DNA from: a virus
Strand: one strand, 5' to 3'
IMG/VR virus record: IMGVR_UViG_3300022690_001189
Span: 1-49,026 of that record
Length of the DNA: 49,026 bases
The number at the start of each line of letters is the position of its first letter. Position 1 is the first letter of the stretch. Of the stretch, positions 21,668 to 30,534 are shown in pieces. The notes below the pieces were generated by a model. The model was not told the origin of the DNA and ran no database searches. It saw only the letters and a list, made by a program, of their open reading frames with translations. Position numbers and translations under genes: made by a program.

Positions 21668-24600
21668 ATGTATTCATATGAAGAGGCGTTTGAAGCGTCA
21701 AAAAAATATTTTAATGGAGACGAACTTGCGGCTAAGGTTTTTATTGACAAATATTCTCTGAGGAATAATGAAAACGAAATACTTGAAGACACACCAGAAC
21801 GAATGCATTGGCGGTTGGCGAAAGAATTTGCAAGAATAGAAAAGAGAAAATATAAGGGAACTAATATTGAGCCTTTGAGTAAAGAAGAAGTGTTTTCTTA
21901 TTTTGATAAATTTAAATATATTGTGCCTCAAGGTTCTCCTATGTATGGGATTGGTAATAAGTATCAATATGTTAGTTTGAGTAATTGTTATGTATTACCT
22001 ACTTATGATTCTTATGGTGGCATTTTACAAACAGATGAACATATTGTACAAATCAGCAAAAGAAGGGGTGGTAGCGGCCATGACATTTCTCCCCTTCGCC
22101 CACGTGATTTTTATGTTAAGAATTCTGCTAAATCAACAAGTGGCGCTGTATCATTTATGAATCGATTTTCCAATACTGGACGAGAGGTAGGGCAATTTGG
22201 GCGCAGGTCAGCACAGATGATTACTATTAGTTGTCACCATCCAGATATTTTAGAATTCATAAAAGTCAAATCTGATAAAACTAAAGTGACAGGGGCAAAT
22301 ATATCTGTTCGATTATCAAATGAATTTTTAGAAGCCGTCAAAAAAAATAAAAAATATGAACTTAGATGGCCTGTTGACGCTAAAAACCTTCAATTTTCAA
22401 AAGATATAGATGCTAATTTGGTGTGGAACGAAATAGTTACTCAAGCTACAAATCATAGTGAACCTGGAATCTTGTTTTGGGACAATATTTTGCAAGAAAG
22501 TCCAGCAGATTGTTATGAAGAATATCAAACTTCATCTACAAATCCTTGCCAGCCCTCATGGAGTAAAATGTTATGTAAAAATAGTATTAGAACTTTATCT
22601 CAAGTTAATATTGGAGATTATATTTGGACTATAGAAGGATGGAGCAAAGTTGTAAACAAGCAATCTTCCGGAATACAAAAAGTTTATAAATATTCTACCA
22701 ATGCTGGAGTATTTTTCGGAACAAAAGACCACAAAATTGTTAGTAATGATAAAAAAATAAAAGTTAAGAATGCTGAATCAATAGATATGCTAGCTGGTCC
22801 ATATAATAATAAAGTTAAAATAATTCCAGAAATCGTTATGGATGGACTAATAATAGGAGATGGTAGTAAACATAAAGCTTCTAACAATTTAATTTATTTG
22901 TGCATTGGACAAAATGATTATGATTATTTTAATAGTGAAATTAAATCGTTAATTATTAAGAAATTATGGAAAAGCGTCCCGTCTAAATTTAGTGTAAAAA
23001 CTAGTATAAAAATAGAAGAATTAAATCACACTTATAATAGAAAAATCCCAACAAGATTTATATGTGGAAATAAAAATGAAATTTGTAGTTTTTTGAGAGG
23101 AATTTATTCTGCTAATGGTTGTGTGGATAAAGATGCAAAAATAATAAAATTGAGTGCTACATCATTACAAATAATAGAAGATGTTCAATGTATGTTATCG
23201 TCAATAGGTATTCGTTCTTATTATACAATAACTAAAAAGAAAATATATAAATTTAAGAATGGTAAATATGAAGGTAAGCAAAAATATAATTTGAATATTA
23301 CTGTAGATAGAGAAAAATTTTATAATCTAATAGGATTTATTCAAAAATACAAAATGCATATATTGGAACAATATATTGAAAAAATGAAAAAGCCATCTAG
23401 ACCACACAAAATAGCATATGATATAACGTCTGTTGAATTTGTATCAGAAGAAGAAGTATTTGATATCACGGTTGATAATAATACTCATACTTTTTGGTCT
23501 CAAGGATTAAATATTTCCAATTGTTCTGAAATACCTCTTAGTCCTTTCGATTCATGCCGACTTCTTTGTCTAAATCTATTTAGTTATGTTAATCAACCGT
23601 TTACTAAAAATGCTAATTTTGATTATAAATTATTTTATGAACATTCACAAATAGCACAAAGATTGATGGATGATATAGTCAATTTAGAATTAGAACATAT
23701 TGATAAAATAATAAATAAAATTAAATCTGACCCAGAGCCAGAGAAAATAAAAAGAACCGAATTAGATTTATGGATTAATATTAAAAAAGCTTGTATTAAT
23801 GGAAAAAGGACAGGAACTGGTATTACTGGTTTAGGGGATACATTAGCAGCATTAAATGCAAAGTATGGTTCAAAAAGAAGCATATTAATTGCAGAAGATA
23901 TATATAAAGTATTAAAATTCGGGTGTTATCGAGCAAGTATTAATATGGCAAAAGCTATTGGTCCATTTCCATTATGGGATTATAAAAAAGAGAAGAATCA
24001 AGCGTTTTTGAATAGATTTAAGGATGAAACAATAAAACTATATAACAATAATTGTCCTTGCGGACCTTGTGAAGATTGTGAAATTATTATTGAAGGTAAA
24101 AAATTATATAATGATATGAAAAAATATGGTAGGAGAAATATTGCATTACTCACGATTGCTCCAACTGGAACAGTTAGTATACAAACACAAACTACTTCTG
24201 GCATAGAACCAGCTTTTATGTTAAAATATACTAGAAGAAAAAAAGGTAATCCTGGAGATGATAATTTTAAAACTGATTTTGTAGATGAAAGTGGAGACCA
24301 CTGGCAAGAATTTGAAGTATATCATCCTAAATTGCAAATGTGGATGGGTATTACCGGTGAAAAAGATATTACCAAATCACCTTGGCATGAGTCATGTGCA
24401 GAAGAAATAGATTGGCAAAATCGTGTTAAACTGCAAGCAGCCGTTCAAAAGCATTGTGACCATGCAATAAGTTCGACTTTGAATCTTCCAGAAGATGTTT
24501 CTGTAGAAGAAGTTAAGAAAATATATGAAACAGCATGGAAATCTGGATGTAAAGGAATAACTGTCTATAGAAAAAATTCTCGTACAGGCGTCCTCATTGA

Positions 24601-25111
24601 TTCCCAATCCAAACCTCTCCCTACTCAACGACCCAAAGAGCTTGCTTGCGATGTTCATCATCTCACTGTAAAAGGCGAAGCCTATTTTGTTTTGGTAGGA
24701 TTATTTAATGATGTTCCTTTTGAAGTTTTTGCTGGTAAAAATGGGGTCATAAAAAAGACTGTAAAGAAAGGAAAAATTATTAGAGTGAAAAAAGGAACTT
24801 ATAACGCCTTGTTAGAAGACGGGAGTGAATTAACCCCCTCAGATTTTTGTAATAATGATGAGGAAGCCGTTGCTAGAATGACTTCTATAGCTTTAAGAGG
24901 TGGGACCGACCTTCACGAAATAGTCCTCCAATTAGAGAAAGTTCGGGGCGATATGTTAAGTTTTGCAAAATCTATCTCCAGGGCCTTGAAAAAATATCTG
25001 GCAGATGGTATAATGGTGGACGAAGCTTGTCCGAAGTGTGAGAGTAAGTCAATGGCGAGACAGGAGGGATGTGTTACTTGTTTAGCTTGTGGATATTCGA
25101 AATGTTCCTAG
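21668..25111 (+). CDS. nrdJ: Class II-type ribonucleotide reductase, intein-containing
   Basis: The 1147-residue precursor contains an 822-residue RNR and a 325-residue intein. The RNR part shows VSLSNCYVLP (catalytic Cys107), GGSGHDISPLRP, GANISVRLSNEF and, after splicing, NPCSEIPLSPFDSCRLL. The NPCxE motif holds the thiyl-radical Cys and radical-site Asn and Glu. APTGTVSIQTQTTSGIEP and a C-terminal zinc/redox tail (CPKCESKS, CVTCLACGYSKC) are typical of adenosylcobalamin-dependent NrdJ. There is no N-terminal ATP cone and no NrdB gene nearby. It reduces ribonucleotides to deoxyribonucleotides for phage replication. Confidence 0.9.
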   Translation: MYSYEEAFEASKKYFNGDELAAKVFIDKYSLRNNENEILEDTPERMHWRLAKEFARIEKRKYKGTNIEPLSKEEVFSYFDKFKYIVPQGSPMYGIGNKYQYVSLSNCYVLPTYDSYGGILQTDEHIVQISKRRGGSGHDISPLRPRDFYVKNSAKSTSGAVSFMNRFSNTGREVGQFGRRSAQMITISCHHPDILEFIKVKSDKTKVTGANISVRLSNEFLEAVKKNKKYELRWPVDAKNLQFSKDIDANLVWNEIVTQATNHSEPGILFWDNILQESPADCYEEYQTSSTNPCQPSWSKMLCKNSIRTLSQVNIGDYIWTIEGWSKVVNKQSSGIQKVYKYSTNAGVFFGTKDHKIVSNDKKIKVKNAESIDMLAGPYNNKVKIIPEIVMDGLIIGDGSKHKASNNLIYLCIGQNDYDYFNSEIKSLIIKKLWKSVPSKFSVKTSIKIEELNHTYNRKIPTRFICGNKNEICSFLRGIYSANGCVDKDAKIIKLSATSLQIIEDVQCMLSSIGIRSYYTITKKKIYKFKNGKYEGKQKYNLNITVDREKFYNLIGFIQKYKMHILEQYIEKMKKPSRPHKIAYDITSVEFVSEEEVFDITVDNNTHTFWSQGLNISNCSEIPLSPFDSCRLLCLNLFSYVNQPFTKNANFDYKLFYEHSQIAQRLMDDIVNLELEHIDKIINKIKSDPEPEKIKRTELDLWINIKKACINGKRTGTGITGLGDTLAALNAKYGSKRSILIAEDIYKVLKFGCYRASINMAKAIGPFPLWDYKKEKNQAFLNRFKDETIKLYNNNCPCGPCEDCEIIIEGKKLYNDMKKYGRRNIALLTIAPTGTVSIQTQTTSGIEPAFMLKYTRRKKGNPGDDNFKTDFVDESGDHWQEFEVYHPKLQMWMGITGEKDITKSPWHESCAEEIDWQNRVKLQAAVQKHCDHAISSTLNLPEDVSVEEVKKIYETAWKSGCKGITVYRKNSRTGVLIDSQSKPLPTQRPKELACDVHHLTVKGEAYFVLVGLFNDVPFEVFAGKNGVIKKTVKKGKIIRVKKGTYNALLEDGSELTPSDFCNNDEEAVARMTSIALRGGTDLHEIVLQLEKVRGDMLSFAKSISRALKKYLADGIMVDEACPKCESKSMARQEGCVTCLACGYSKCS
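22547..23521 (+). mobile_element. Intein with LAGLIDADG endonuclease inside RNR
   Basis: Precursor residues 294-618. It starts at Cys294 (NPC|QPSW) and ends at Asn618 (NISN|C), with Cys619 as the first C-extein residue. N-terminal splicing blocks are LSQVNIGDYIWTIEG and GTKDHKIVS; C-terminal blocks are VFDITVDNNTHTFW and LNISN. The penultimate residue is Ser instead of His. Two DOD-type motifs are visible: MDGLIIGDGSK and FLRGIYSANGCV. The element probably still homes. It sits directly before the radical Cys of the NPCxE motif. Confidence 0.85.
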
Positions 25112-25130
25112 ATTTGGAGGAAAATCATAA

Positions 25131-25274
25131 ATGAAAAATTATTGTTTATTTGTATATTATTCGTGTATGATTGTTGCTGCTTTTTACGTAATTTCCGATA
25201 AATTAGATTTGGGTATCTTCTTTTTGGTTTTAGCATCTATAAATTTACAAAATTATAATAATTACAAGGAATAA
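25131..25274 (+). CDS. Small membrane protein, 47 aa
   Basis: TTGGAGG precedes an ATG that opens 47 codons. The product has two hydrophobic stretches (about residues 5-20 and 28-38) and a polar Asn-rich tail. It follows RNR and precedes a gap of about 100 bases with a promoter. It is probably a real small membrane protein; function unknown. Confidence 0.5.
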   Translation: MKNYCLFVYYSCMIVAAFYVISDKLDLGIFFLVLASINLQNYNNYKE

Positions 25275-25373
25275 ATTTAACAAATCATTTTATTGAAGGT
25301 AATAAAGGTCACCACACAAACTAAGGTTAATTACATTTAACTACAGTTTCTTCAAAGAAATACTAAGTTGCAC

Positions 25374-25402
25374 TTGACAAACCGACAGAACTTGGATATA
25401 AT
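25374..25402 (+). promoter_or_regulatory. Perfect-consensus sigma70 promoter driving a leaderless message
   Basis: TTGACA at 25374-25379, a 17-base spacer and TATAAT at 25397-25402. The next ATG is at 25409, only seven bases past the -10, where transcription would begin. No ribosome site lies between. A short palindrome (TTTCTT, two bases, AAGAAA) at 25347-25360 lies just upstream and could be an operator. Confidence 0.8.
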
Positions 25403-25408
25403 ACTGTA

Positions 25409-25861
25409 ATGAGAAATCGCGGATATGCTTGTATTGGATTGGACCGACCTAAAGACATAAAGAATATAGGCGGGGTATTAAGAGCCGCTAGCTGTTATGA
25501 AGCACAAATGATTGTTATTTCTGAACTACAACAAACTACTGAAGTGGAACATTTAGCGGCGGATACAGCAAAAACCTATAGACATGTGCCAGTGATGTTT
25601 GGAGCAAATTTAGAAGATTTTTTACCTTACAAATGTATTCCGATTGCTGTGGAAATAACTGAGGATGCCCATTTATTACCTAATTATACTCATCCATCAA
25701 GAGCTTTTTACGTGTTTGGTCCAGAAAATGGTTCTATTAAAAAAGAAATTTTAGAGTGGTGTAGAGATATCGTATACATTCCTACTAAATACTGTATGAA
25801 TTTGGCGGCGACGGTAAATGTAGTTTTGTATGATAGGTTAGTGAAAAATGAAAAAATATAA
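25409..25861 (+). CDS. SpoU/TrmH-family RNA methyltransferase
   Basis: The 150-residue protein has DIKNIGGVLRAASCYEAQ (motif 1, residues 16-33), FYVFGPENGSIKKEIL (motif 2) and YIPTKYCMNLAATVNVVLYD (motif 3): the SPOUT knot of 2'-O-methyltransferases acting on tRNA or rRNA. The ATG coincides with the predicted transcript start, so translation may be leaderless; TTG 25439 is a weaker alternative that would cut the fold. A phage could use it to modify phage or host RNA. Confidence 0.8.
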   Translation: MRNRGYACIGLDRPKDIKNIGGVLRAASCYEAQMIVISELQQTTEVEHLAADTAKTYRHVPVMFGANLEDFLPYKCIPIAVEITEDAHLLPNYTHPSRAFYVFGPENGSIKKEILEWCRDIVYIPTKYCMNLAATVNVVLYDRLVKNEKI

Positions 25862-26108
25862 ATATGCGTCTGGTTTTAAGGTTGGTGACCGATTTCGTTT
25901 GGTCCCTGGACCACGCACATATAACACTCATATACATTTAAAAGTAGGAGATACTGGCAGAGTTGTTGAACCTGCCATAAAAGATATCACTAAATGGCCC
26001 ATTCATCTTGTAGAAGTTGAAATGGATGATGGTGGTATGGGTGCTCTTGATGCTTGTATTCTAGAAAAATGGGAACCTCTTGGGGTAAATCAAACCTATT
26101 TAAAATGA
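25848..26108 (+). CDS. Small hypothetical protein, SH3-like
   Basis: The 86-residue protein begins FKVGDRFRLVPG, with KVGDTGRVVEPA and a later MDDGGMGAL. The short alternating strands suggest a KOW/SH3-like barrel. The ATG overlaps the end of the methyltransferase gene by 14 bases. Specific function unknown. Confidence 0.55.
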   Translation: MKKYKYASGFKVGDRFRLVPGPRTYNTHIHLKVGDTGRVVEPAIKDITKWPIHLVEVEMDDGGMGALDACILEKWEPLGVNQTYLK

Positions 26109-26320
26109 AAAATAATTTATATTATGTGTTAGCTGGTTTCGTTTGGTATTTTATTATTGTTCCATTATGTAGTAGATATATTATTAAAATAGAAAGAAGT
26201 AATGTAGATATTGCCGACCCTTTTGAACTTCTACCTTTTTTTATGTGCTGGCTCTTAAGTCCTGTGATTATACCAGTAATCATTACTTATAAAATGGCAA
26301 CAATAGACAAAGAAAAGTAA
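26105..26320 (+). CDS. Small membrane protein, 71 aa
   Basis: I choose ATG 26105, overlapping the previous stop as ATGA; a longer frame starts at 26054 inside that gene. Two hydrophobic helices are near residues 6-24 and 44-62. No known family is recognisable. Confidence 0.55.
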   Translation: MKNNLYYVLAGFVWYFIIVPLCSRYIIKIERSNVDIADPFELLPFFMCWLLSPVIIPVIITYKMATIDKEK

Positions 26321-26321
26321 C

Positions 26322-26720
26322 ATGCCTATTTACGAATATCTATGCCAAACATGTACATACAACTTTGAACAAAAACAAAGTATTCATGATGATGCGCTGG
26401 AGGAATGCCCGTCATGTCTCTGCAAGTCACTAGAGAGAGTCATATTTGCCCCCATGCTAATTTCTAATGGAGAACCGCGAACATTGGGAACATTGGCTGA
26501 AAAAAATAGGAGAAAGATGGGGCAATATGCAATAGATAAGAGGGTGAGGGACAGAAAAGAAAAAGATAAGAAAGCTAGAAAGCTAGTCCTTCCTGAAGGT
26601 GCTTCCCGCTCTACTCTAAAAAAGGAAAAACCGTTTTGGCGAACTGAGGATAAACCGCTGAATCTGCATAAAATAAAGAATGTGGAAAAATATATACTAG
26701 AAGGTAAAACAAATGGCTGA
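26322..26720 (+). CDS. FmdB-type zinc-ribbon protein
   Basis: The N-terminus MPIYEYLCQTCTYNFEQ with CPSCLCKSLERVI matches the FmdB regulatory zinc ribbon (CxxC, then CPxC). The C-terminal 90 residues are basic and helical (KDKKARKLVLP). The domain is common in phages and bacteria and probably binds nucleic acid or protein. Function unknown beyond zinc binding. Confidence 0.75.
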   Translation: MPIYEYLCQTCTYNFEQKQSIHDDALEECPSCLCKSLERVIFAPMLISNGEPRTLGTLAEKNRRKMGQYAIDKRVRDRKEKDKKARKLVLPEGASRSTLKKEKPFWRTEDKPLNLHKIKNVEKYILEGKTNG

Positions 26721-26922
26721 TAATGCTCCTCATACCGCAATAATTCGAGTGGAGGCAAATGTGCATCAAAAAGGAGAAAGTAGTCAATTACTGCCCGATA
26801 TTGTCTATACAAAAAAAATAACTTTTTCAATAAATTCTGATGATAAAAATATCTGTATAAGAAGGTTGAATGAACTAATAGGAGAACTAACTGATGCAAG
26901 TGACCATCAAACAATCGAGTGA
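26713..26922 (+). CDS. Small hypothetical protein, 69 aa
   Basis: It overlaps the FmdB gene stop by eight bases and is itself overlapped by the next gene over 29 bases. It contains a beta-rich N-terminal part and a short C-terminal helix. No family recognised. Confidence 0.5.
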   Translation: MADNAPHTAIIRVEANVHQKGESSQLLPDIVYTKKITFSINSDDKNICIRRLNELIGELTDASDHQTIE

Positions 26923-27262
26923 AAATGATGTGCCAGAATTCAAAGGATTAAAAGATGGGGGCCATCATCATATAAGATGTTCCAACTGTAATGCTCCTCT
27001 AGTGGATGTGTGGATTACGCGGCCAGATGAGGATGTTGTTTGGTCATTACAATTCAATTGTGTTCATTGCGAAGACCATAGTTTTATTCAAACTGTTAAA
27101 GGAGGTTTTCATATTGGACCAGGTATTGAACCAAATCCAGCTTATCCAGATGATTTAGAAAAAGCAATTATGTATACTCTACCAGAAATAAAATCTGCAC
27201 GAACAACTGATAAAAATGCAATTCTAATAGAAACAATAAAAGTGAAAGAATATAATGAGTGA
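26894..27262 (+). CDS. Zinc-ribbon hypothetical protein
   Basis: The 122-residue protein has IRCSNCNAPLVD and QFNCVHCEDHS, two CxxC pairs about 28 residues apart, preceded by a His-rich GGHHHI. This is a zinc-ribbon architecture. It is part of a string of small overlapping early genes. Function unknown. Confidence 0.55.
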   Translation: MQVTIKQSSENDVPEFKGLKDGGHHHIRCSNCNAPLVDVWITRPDEDVVWSLQFNCVHCEDHSFIQTVKGGFHIGPGIEPNPAYPDDLEKAIMYTLPEIKSARTTDKNAILIETIKVKEYNE

Positions 27263-27557
27263 ATTAACCGGATTTTCTGTCAAGGGAAAAGAGATTATTA
27301 ATGTAAAAGAAGGGAGCCCAAATTCTTATGCGAAAACACGTTTGAATAAGGAAACAAACAAAACAGAACATTATGTAAAAATTAGCAGAGGAGGTTTATT
27401 ATTCAATCCTTGGGTTTCAGTAAATAAATTTGAAAATCACACTGGAAGAAATGTTTTTGAATATAGAAAAGTCCATGTTGATATATTCGATTTATATCTG
27501 CGATTTTTGGAAACAAAGAATATAGCTTATATCAAACAAGCAGAAAGGAATTTATAA
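27255..27557 (+). CDS. Hypothetical protein, 100 aa
   Basis: The ATG overlaps the previous stop by eight bases and the stop shares its last base with the next ATG (TAATG). Basic, mixed secondary structure, with a C-terminal helix. No recognisable motif. Confidence 0.55.
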   Translation: MSELTGFSVKGKEIINVKEGSPNSYAKTRLNKETNKTEHYVKISRGGLLFNPWVSVNKFENHTGRNVFEYRKVHVDIFDLYLRFLETKNIAYIKQAERNL

Positions 27558-27850
27558 TGAAATTGTCTGAACTAGAATTATATTATATTGAACGTAGTCT
27601 AGAAGAAAAAACTGTTGAAGAAATAGCTCAATTTTTAGGTAGAACTGTTTCGACAGTCAAGAAACATATTAAAGATAATAATTGGAAGCCAAAAACGCAA
27701 ACTCATAAATTATATGGTCAAAGAGCTGGGGCCACAGTTATGACAGAAGCGGCTTCAGAAGCTGTAGATGAGCAAAGGAATAAATCAAAAAAGAAACCTG
27801 TAAAGGTTCGTGATAAGACAAATCATATTCATACAATTTTTGGTGATTAA
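27557..27850 (+). CDS. Helix-turn-helix DNA-binding protein
   Basis: The 97-residue protein has LYYIERSLEEKTVEEIAQFL followed by GRTVSTVKKHI (residues 8-39), a classic HTH with recognition helix TVSTVKKHI, then a basic tail. It may regulate phage transcription or act as a small DNA-packaging adaptor. No partner gene clarifies this. Confidence 0.6.
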   Translation: MKLSELELYYIERSLEEKTVEEIAQFLGRTVSTVKKHIKDNNWKPKTQTHKLYGQRAGATVMTEAASEAVDEQRNKSKKKPVKVRDKTNHIHTIFGD

Positions 27851-28288
27851 ATGTCTGTGTGTAAAAATCCTAACGACTCTTTTGTGAATGAGCAATTAAG
27901 ATGGGTCGCCACATTATCTAATAAAGAAAAAATTTATCAAGATGATGGTCGGCCCGGATGTTTCCCTCCCAGTGCTTGGTTGAGACTGAAGCTATATTTG
28001 CAAGAAAATAATTTGTACATCACTGGAATGCTCTTGCAATTTCGGAGTCATATCATTAATATAGGTCATAATTATCAAGCCTATTTCTTTAGTAAAGGGG
28101 TTGGTGCATGTATGATGATGTCACATCAAGATGGTTATTCAAGTACTCTAAACTATTTTTTGGTTGGCTATAAAGATAATCATCAGGTATATATTAAAAA
28201 ATACCAAGTCCCAGAACTAATTGAGGTTGATTCATTGACACGCACAGTCGAAAATTGTAAAAACTCACTATTGCCCGGAAATGCCTGA
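27851..28288 (+). CDS. Hypothetical protein, 145 aa
   Basis: It starts right after the HTH gene. PPSAWLRLKLYLQENNLYIT and GMLLQFRSHIINIGHN are distinctive but I do not recognise the family. No membrane segment. It overlaps the next gene by eight bases and lies in front of the recombination block. Confidence 0.55.
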   Translation: MSVCKNPNDSFVNEQLRWVATLSNKEKIYQDDGRPGCFPPSAWLRLKLYLQENNLYITGMLLQFRSHIINIGHNYQAYFFSKGVGACMMMSHQDGYSSTLNYFLVGYKDNHQVYIKKYQVPELIEVDSLTRTVENCKNSLLPGNA

Positions 28289-28697
28289 AAAATATTCTAA
28301 TAGTTGTCGATATACATCTCGTTATGGGGGCGGGTGGATTACGGCCGCTCAATATTTAGCAGAGATAATGTGTGAACGGCAAGCTCAAAGAAAAGAACAA
28401 GGTCTATGTGTAAAATTTTGGAATAGCCAACCTTGGAAAAAACAGTATATGTTACAACTTTTGACCGCTAACAAACTATTGAAAAAGTATAGTGAGAGAG
28501 AAATAATAGCTGCTGTTAATTCCCAGTTCGGTTCCAAAATATTTTCATTAACTGCTAAACCTTTATTACTACCATTATTGAAACAGATAAAAAAACAAAC
28601 AGTAGATATCACAAATATTCCACAATTAAAAACTGAAGAAATACCCCGCCAACCTTTCTCTGCTAAAAAATCGAGATTGAGAGATTTAGATGACTGA
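28281..28697 (+). CDS. Hypothetical protein upstream of RecA
   Basis: The 138-residue protein is basic with a central helical region (QLLTANKLLKKYSEREIIAA) and ends in an acidic DLDD. It overlaps the recA-like gene start by eight bases, implying coupled expression. A helicase-loading or recombination-accessory role is possible from position only. Confidence 0.55.
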   Translation: MPEKYSNSCRYTSRYGGGWITAAQYLAEIMCERQAQRKEQGLCVKFWNSQPWKKQYMLQLLTANKLLKKYSEREIIAAVNSQFGSKIFSLTAKPLLLPLLKQIKKQTVDITNIPQLKTEEIPRQPFSAKKSRLRDLDD

Positions 28698-29670
28698 TAA
28701 TATATTCAAAAAAATTGTAAAAGATTACGGTGAAGGTATAATTGTTGACGGCAATCGTATACTTGACGAGGAAAAACAAATAATACCTGTCAGCCCAAAT
28801 ATAGACTTAGCACTGGGCGGAGGTATACCTGAAGGAATTTGGGTTACATTCTCCGGTCAACCAAAAACTGGAAAAACAACTACAGCACTTCATTTTGCTG
28901 CAAATTGTCAGAAAAAAGAATACGGGAACAGGAAAGTTTACTATCTTGATATTGAAGGGAGATTAAAACGTAAAAATGTTGAAGGAATTAAACATCTTGA
29001 TAAGAATAGATTTTATCCAATTAGGTCAGTAAAAGGTAAAATATTAGATGCGGAAAGTTTCCTTCAGATTGCGGAAAAAATTGTTCATGAAGAATATGGT
29101 TCAGTAATAATTATAGATTCAGTAAGCATGATATGTGCTGCTGGGGAATTATCGGACGAATTAGGTAAACAGCATAGAGCGCCTGGTTCGAAACTACTGG
29201 CACAATTTTGCCGACAACTATCAAATGTTGTACCAATAAATAATAATATAATAATTGGAATCATGCAGATGATGGCTAATGTAAGTGGATGGGGCAAATC
29301 TATAGTAGAAAAAGGTGGAAATGCCATTGTATACCAATCAGATGTTCGTATGACAATAAATAAATTTGATTATTTAAAAGATGAGAACGGAAAAAATATT
29401 GGACAGAAAGTAGAATGGACTATTTTAGAATCAGCCTTATCCACCCCAGGAGTCAAAGTAGATAGTTATATAAAATATGGTATGGGGATTGACGAATTAC
29501 ACGAATTGATTATGATGGCGATAGATATTGATGTAATACAAAAGGGTGGGACTTGGTATACATTCGAAGAAAAAAAATATCAAGGTATTGACAAATTGTA
29601 CAAATCGTTTATAATGGAACCGAAATTGGTAACTCTTCTCAAAGAGAAAATAGAAACATTATTAAAATGA
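28690..29670 (+). CDS. RecA/UvsX-like recombinase
   Basis: The 326-residue protein has NIDLALGGGIPEGIWVTFSG, Walker A GQPKTGKTT (56-64), YYLDIEG (the catalytic Glu region), Walker B SVIIIDSVS (about 138-146) and a later IVYQSDVRMTI segment. The glycine-rich GGGIPEG loop and length fit RecA/UvsX. It would form filaments on single-stranded DNA for strand exchange and recombination-dependent replication. Walker A differs from bacterial RecA (GPESSGKTT). It is coupled to a nuclease gene by ATGA. Confidence 0.85.
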   Translation: MTDNIFKKIVKDYGEGIIVDGNRILDEEKQIIPVSPNIDLALGGGIPEGIWVTFSGQPKTGKTTTALHFAANCQKKEYGNRKVYYLDIEGRLKRKNVEGIKHLDKNRFYPIRSVKGKILDAESFLQIAEKIVHEEYGSVIIIDSVSMICAAGELSDELGKQHRAPGSKLLAQFCRQLSNVVPINNNIIIGIMQMMANVSGWGKSIVEKGGNAIVYQSDVRMTINKFDYLKDENGKNIGQKVEWTILESALSTPGVKVDSYIKYGMGIDELHELIMMAIDIDVIQKGGTWYTFEEKKYQGIDKLYKSFIMEPKLVTLLKEKIETLLK

Positions 29671-30074
29671 CTATTATGGGATTAGATGGAAAACAGTATA
29701 AATTAAATTTGAATGACCTTATTCCGAAAGAATCCGACAAAAGAACACGTTCATTTGGTCATATATCAGCAAGAGAGTTATTACGTGAAGAATTTCCAAC
29801 GGACAGAATACTGGAAGAATTATATTTGCCGGGAAGTAACGGTTTATATGCTGATTTTTACTTACCCTATCAAAAATTAATGGTTGAGGTACATGGACGG
29901 CAACATTTTGAATTCACTAAACATTTTCACGGAGACAGGTGGGGATTCTTAAAATCACAAAAAAGAGACCGTCAAAAAGAACAATGGTGTGGTTTGAACA
30001 TGATATACCTTATAGTTTTGAAAGATAGTGAAATTGATGAGTGGCGAAAACAAATCAGTTCCTACAACGACTAA
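29667..30074 (+). CDS. Vsr/EDxHD-like endonuclease
   Basis: The 135-residue protein has YADFYLPYQKLMVEVHGRQH (residues 61-80): Asp63, Glu74 and the final Gln-His match the D...E-x-D/H-G-x-x-H core of Vsr-like PD-(D/E)XK nucleases. The RDRQKEQWC segment that follows is also typical. It probably cuts recombination or mismatch intermediates. It starts inside the recA stop (ATGA) and overlaps the next gene. Confidence 0.65.
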   Translation: MTIMGLDGKQYKLNLNDLIPKESDKRTRSFGHISARELLREEFPTDRILEELYLPGSNGLYADFYLPYQKLMVEVHGRQHFEFTKHFHGDRWGFLKSQKRDRQKEQWCGLNMIYLIVLKDSEIDEWRKQISSYND

Positions 30075-30534
30075 AGATTTAGTAGAGAAAATAGATAGGA
30101 CACTGGATAATTACGAAAAAGAATTAGGTATACGTCTCGAATTGGACAATGAGGCAACTAAATTATTGAATATCACAAAAGAAGAATTAGCAAGTTTTTC
30201 TGCGGAAGAGTGCGGTATCTCGGCTTATATTTTGAGTAAATTTGCTTTCTTTTTACAAAAATCCTATAATAAAGAACGGGCAAGAATAACTTGGGCAGAA
30301 GAAACAATCAAAACAGTCATATGCCATCAGACACCTCAATATAAGTCCTATTCTTACGAAGAACGGCGATTACAAGCTACTAGAAATGATGAACATGCCA
30401 GAAAATTAGATGACATTAGGATGTATGCAAAACAACGTTCAGATAGAATAGCTTATTTATCAACTAGAACTGATTTCATGGCTAAAACTTTATTAGATTT
30501 GCAACAAACAAAAAGGAGAAATTTCAATGGCTAG
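30037..30534 (+). CDS. Helical protein in recombination block, possible recombination mediator
   Basis: Start is ATG 30037 (GTG 30028 alternative). The 165-residue protein is almost all helix with charged heptads (YAKQRSDRIAYLSTRTDFM) and a basic tail. Small helical, DNA- and SSB-interacting proteins beside UvsX suggest a UvsY-type mediator, but I see no direct homology. It overlaps the nuclease gene by 38 bases and the next gene by eight. Confidence 0.55.
   Translation: MSGENKSVPTTTKDLVEKIDRTLDNYEKELGIRLELDNEATKLLNITKEELASFSAEECGISAYILSKFAFFLQKSYNKERARITWAEETIKTVICHQTPQYKSYSYEERRLQATRNDEHARKLDDIRMYAKQRSDRIAYLSTRTDFMAKTLLDLQQTKRRNFNG

Noticed and set aside
24392-24661. Minus-strand frame opposite RNR
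   Set aside because: It is antisense to conserved RNR sequence with no ribosome site or family features.
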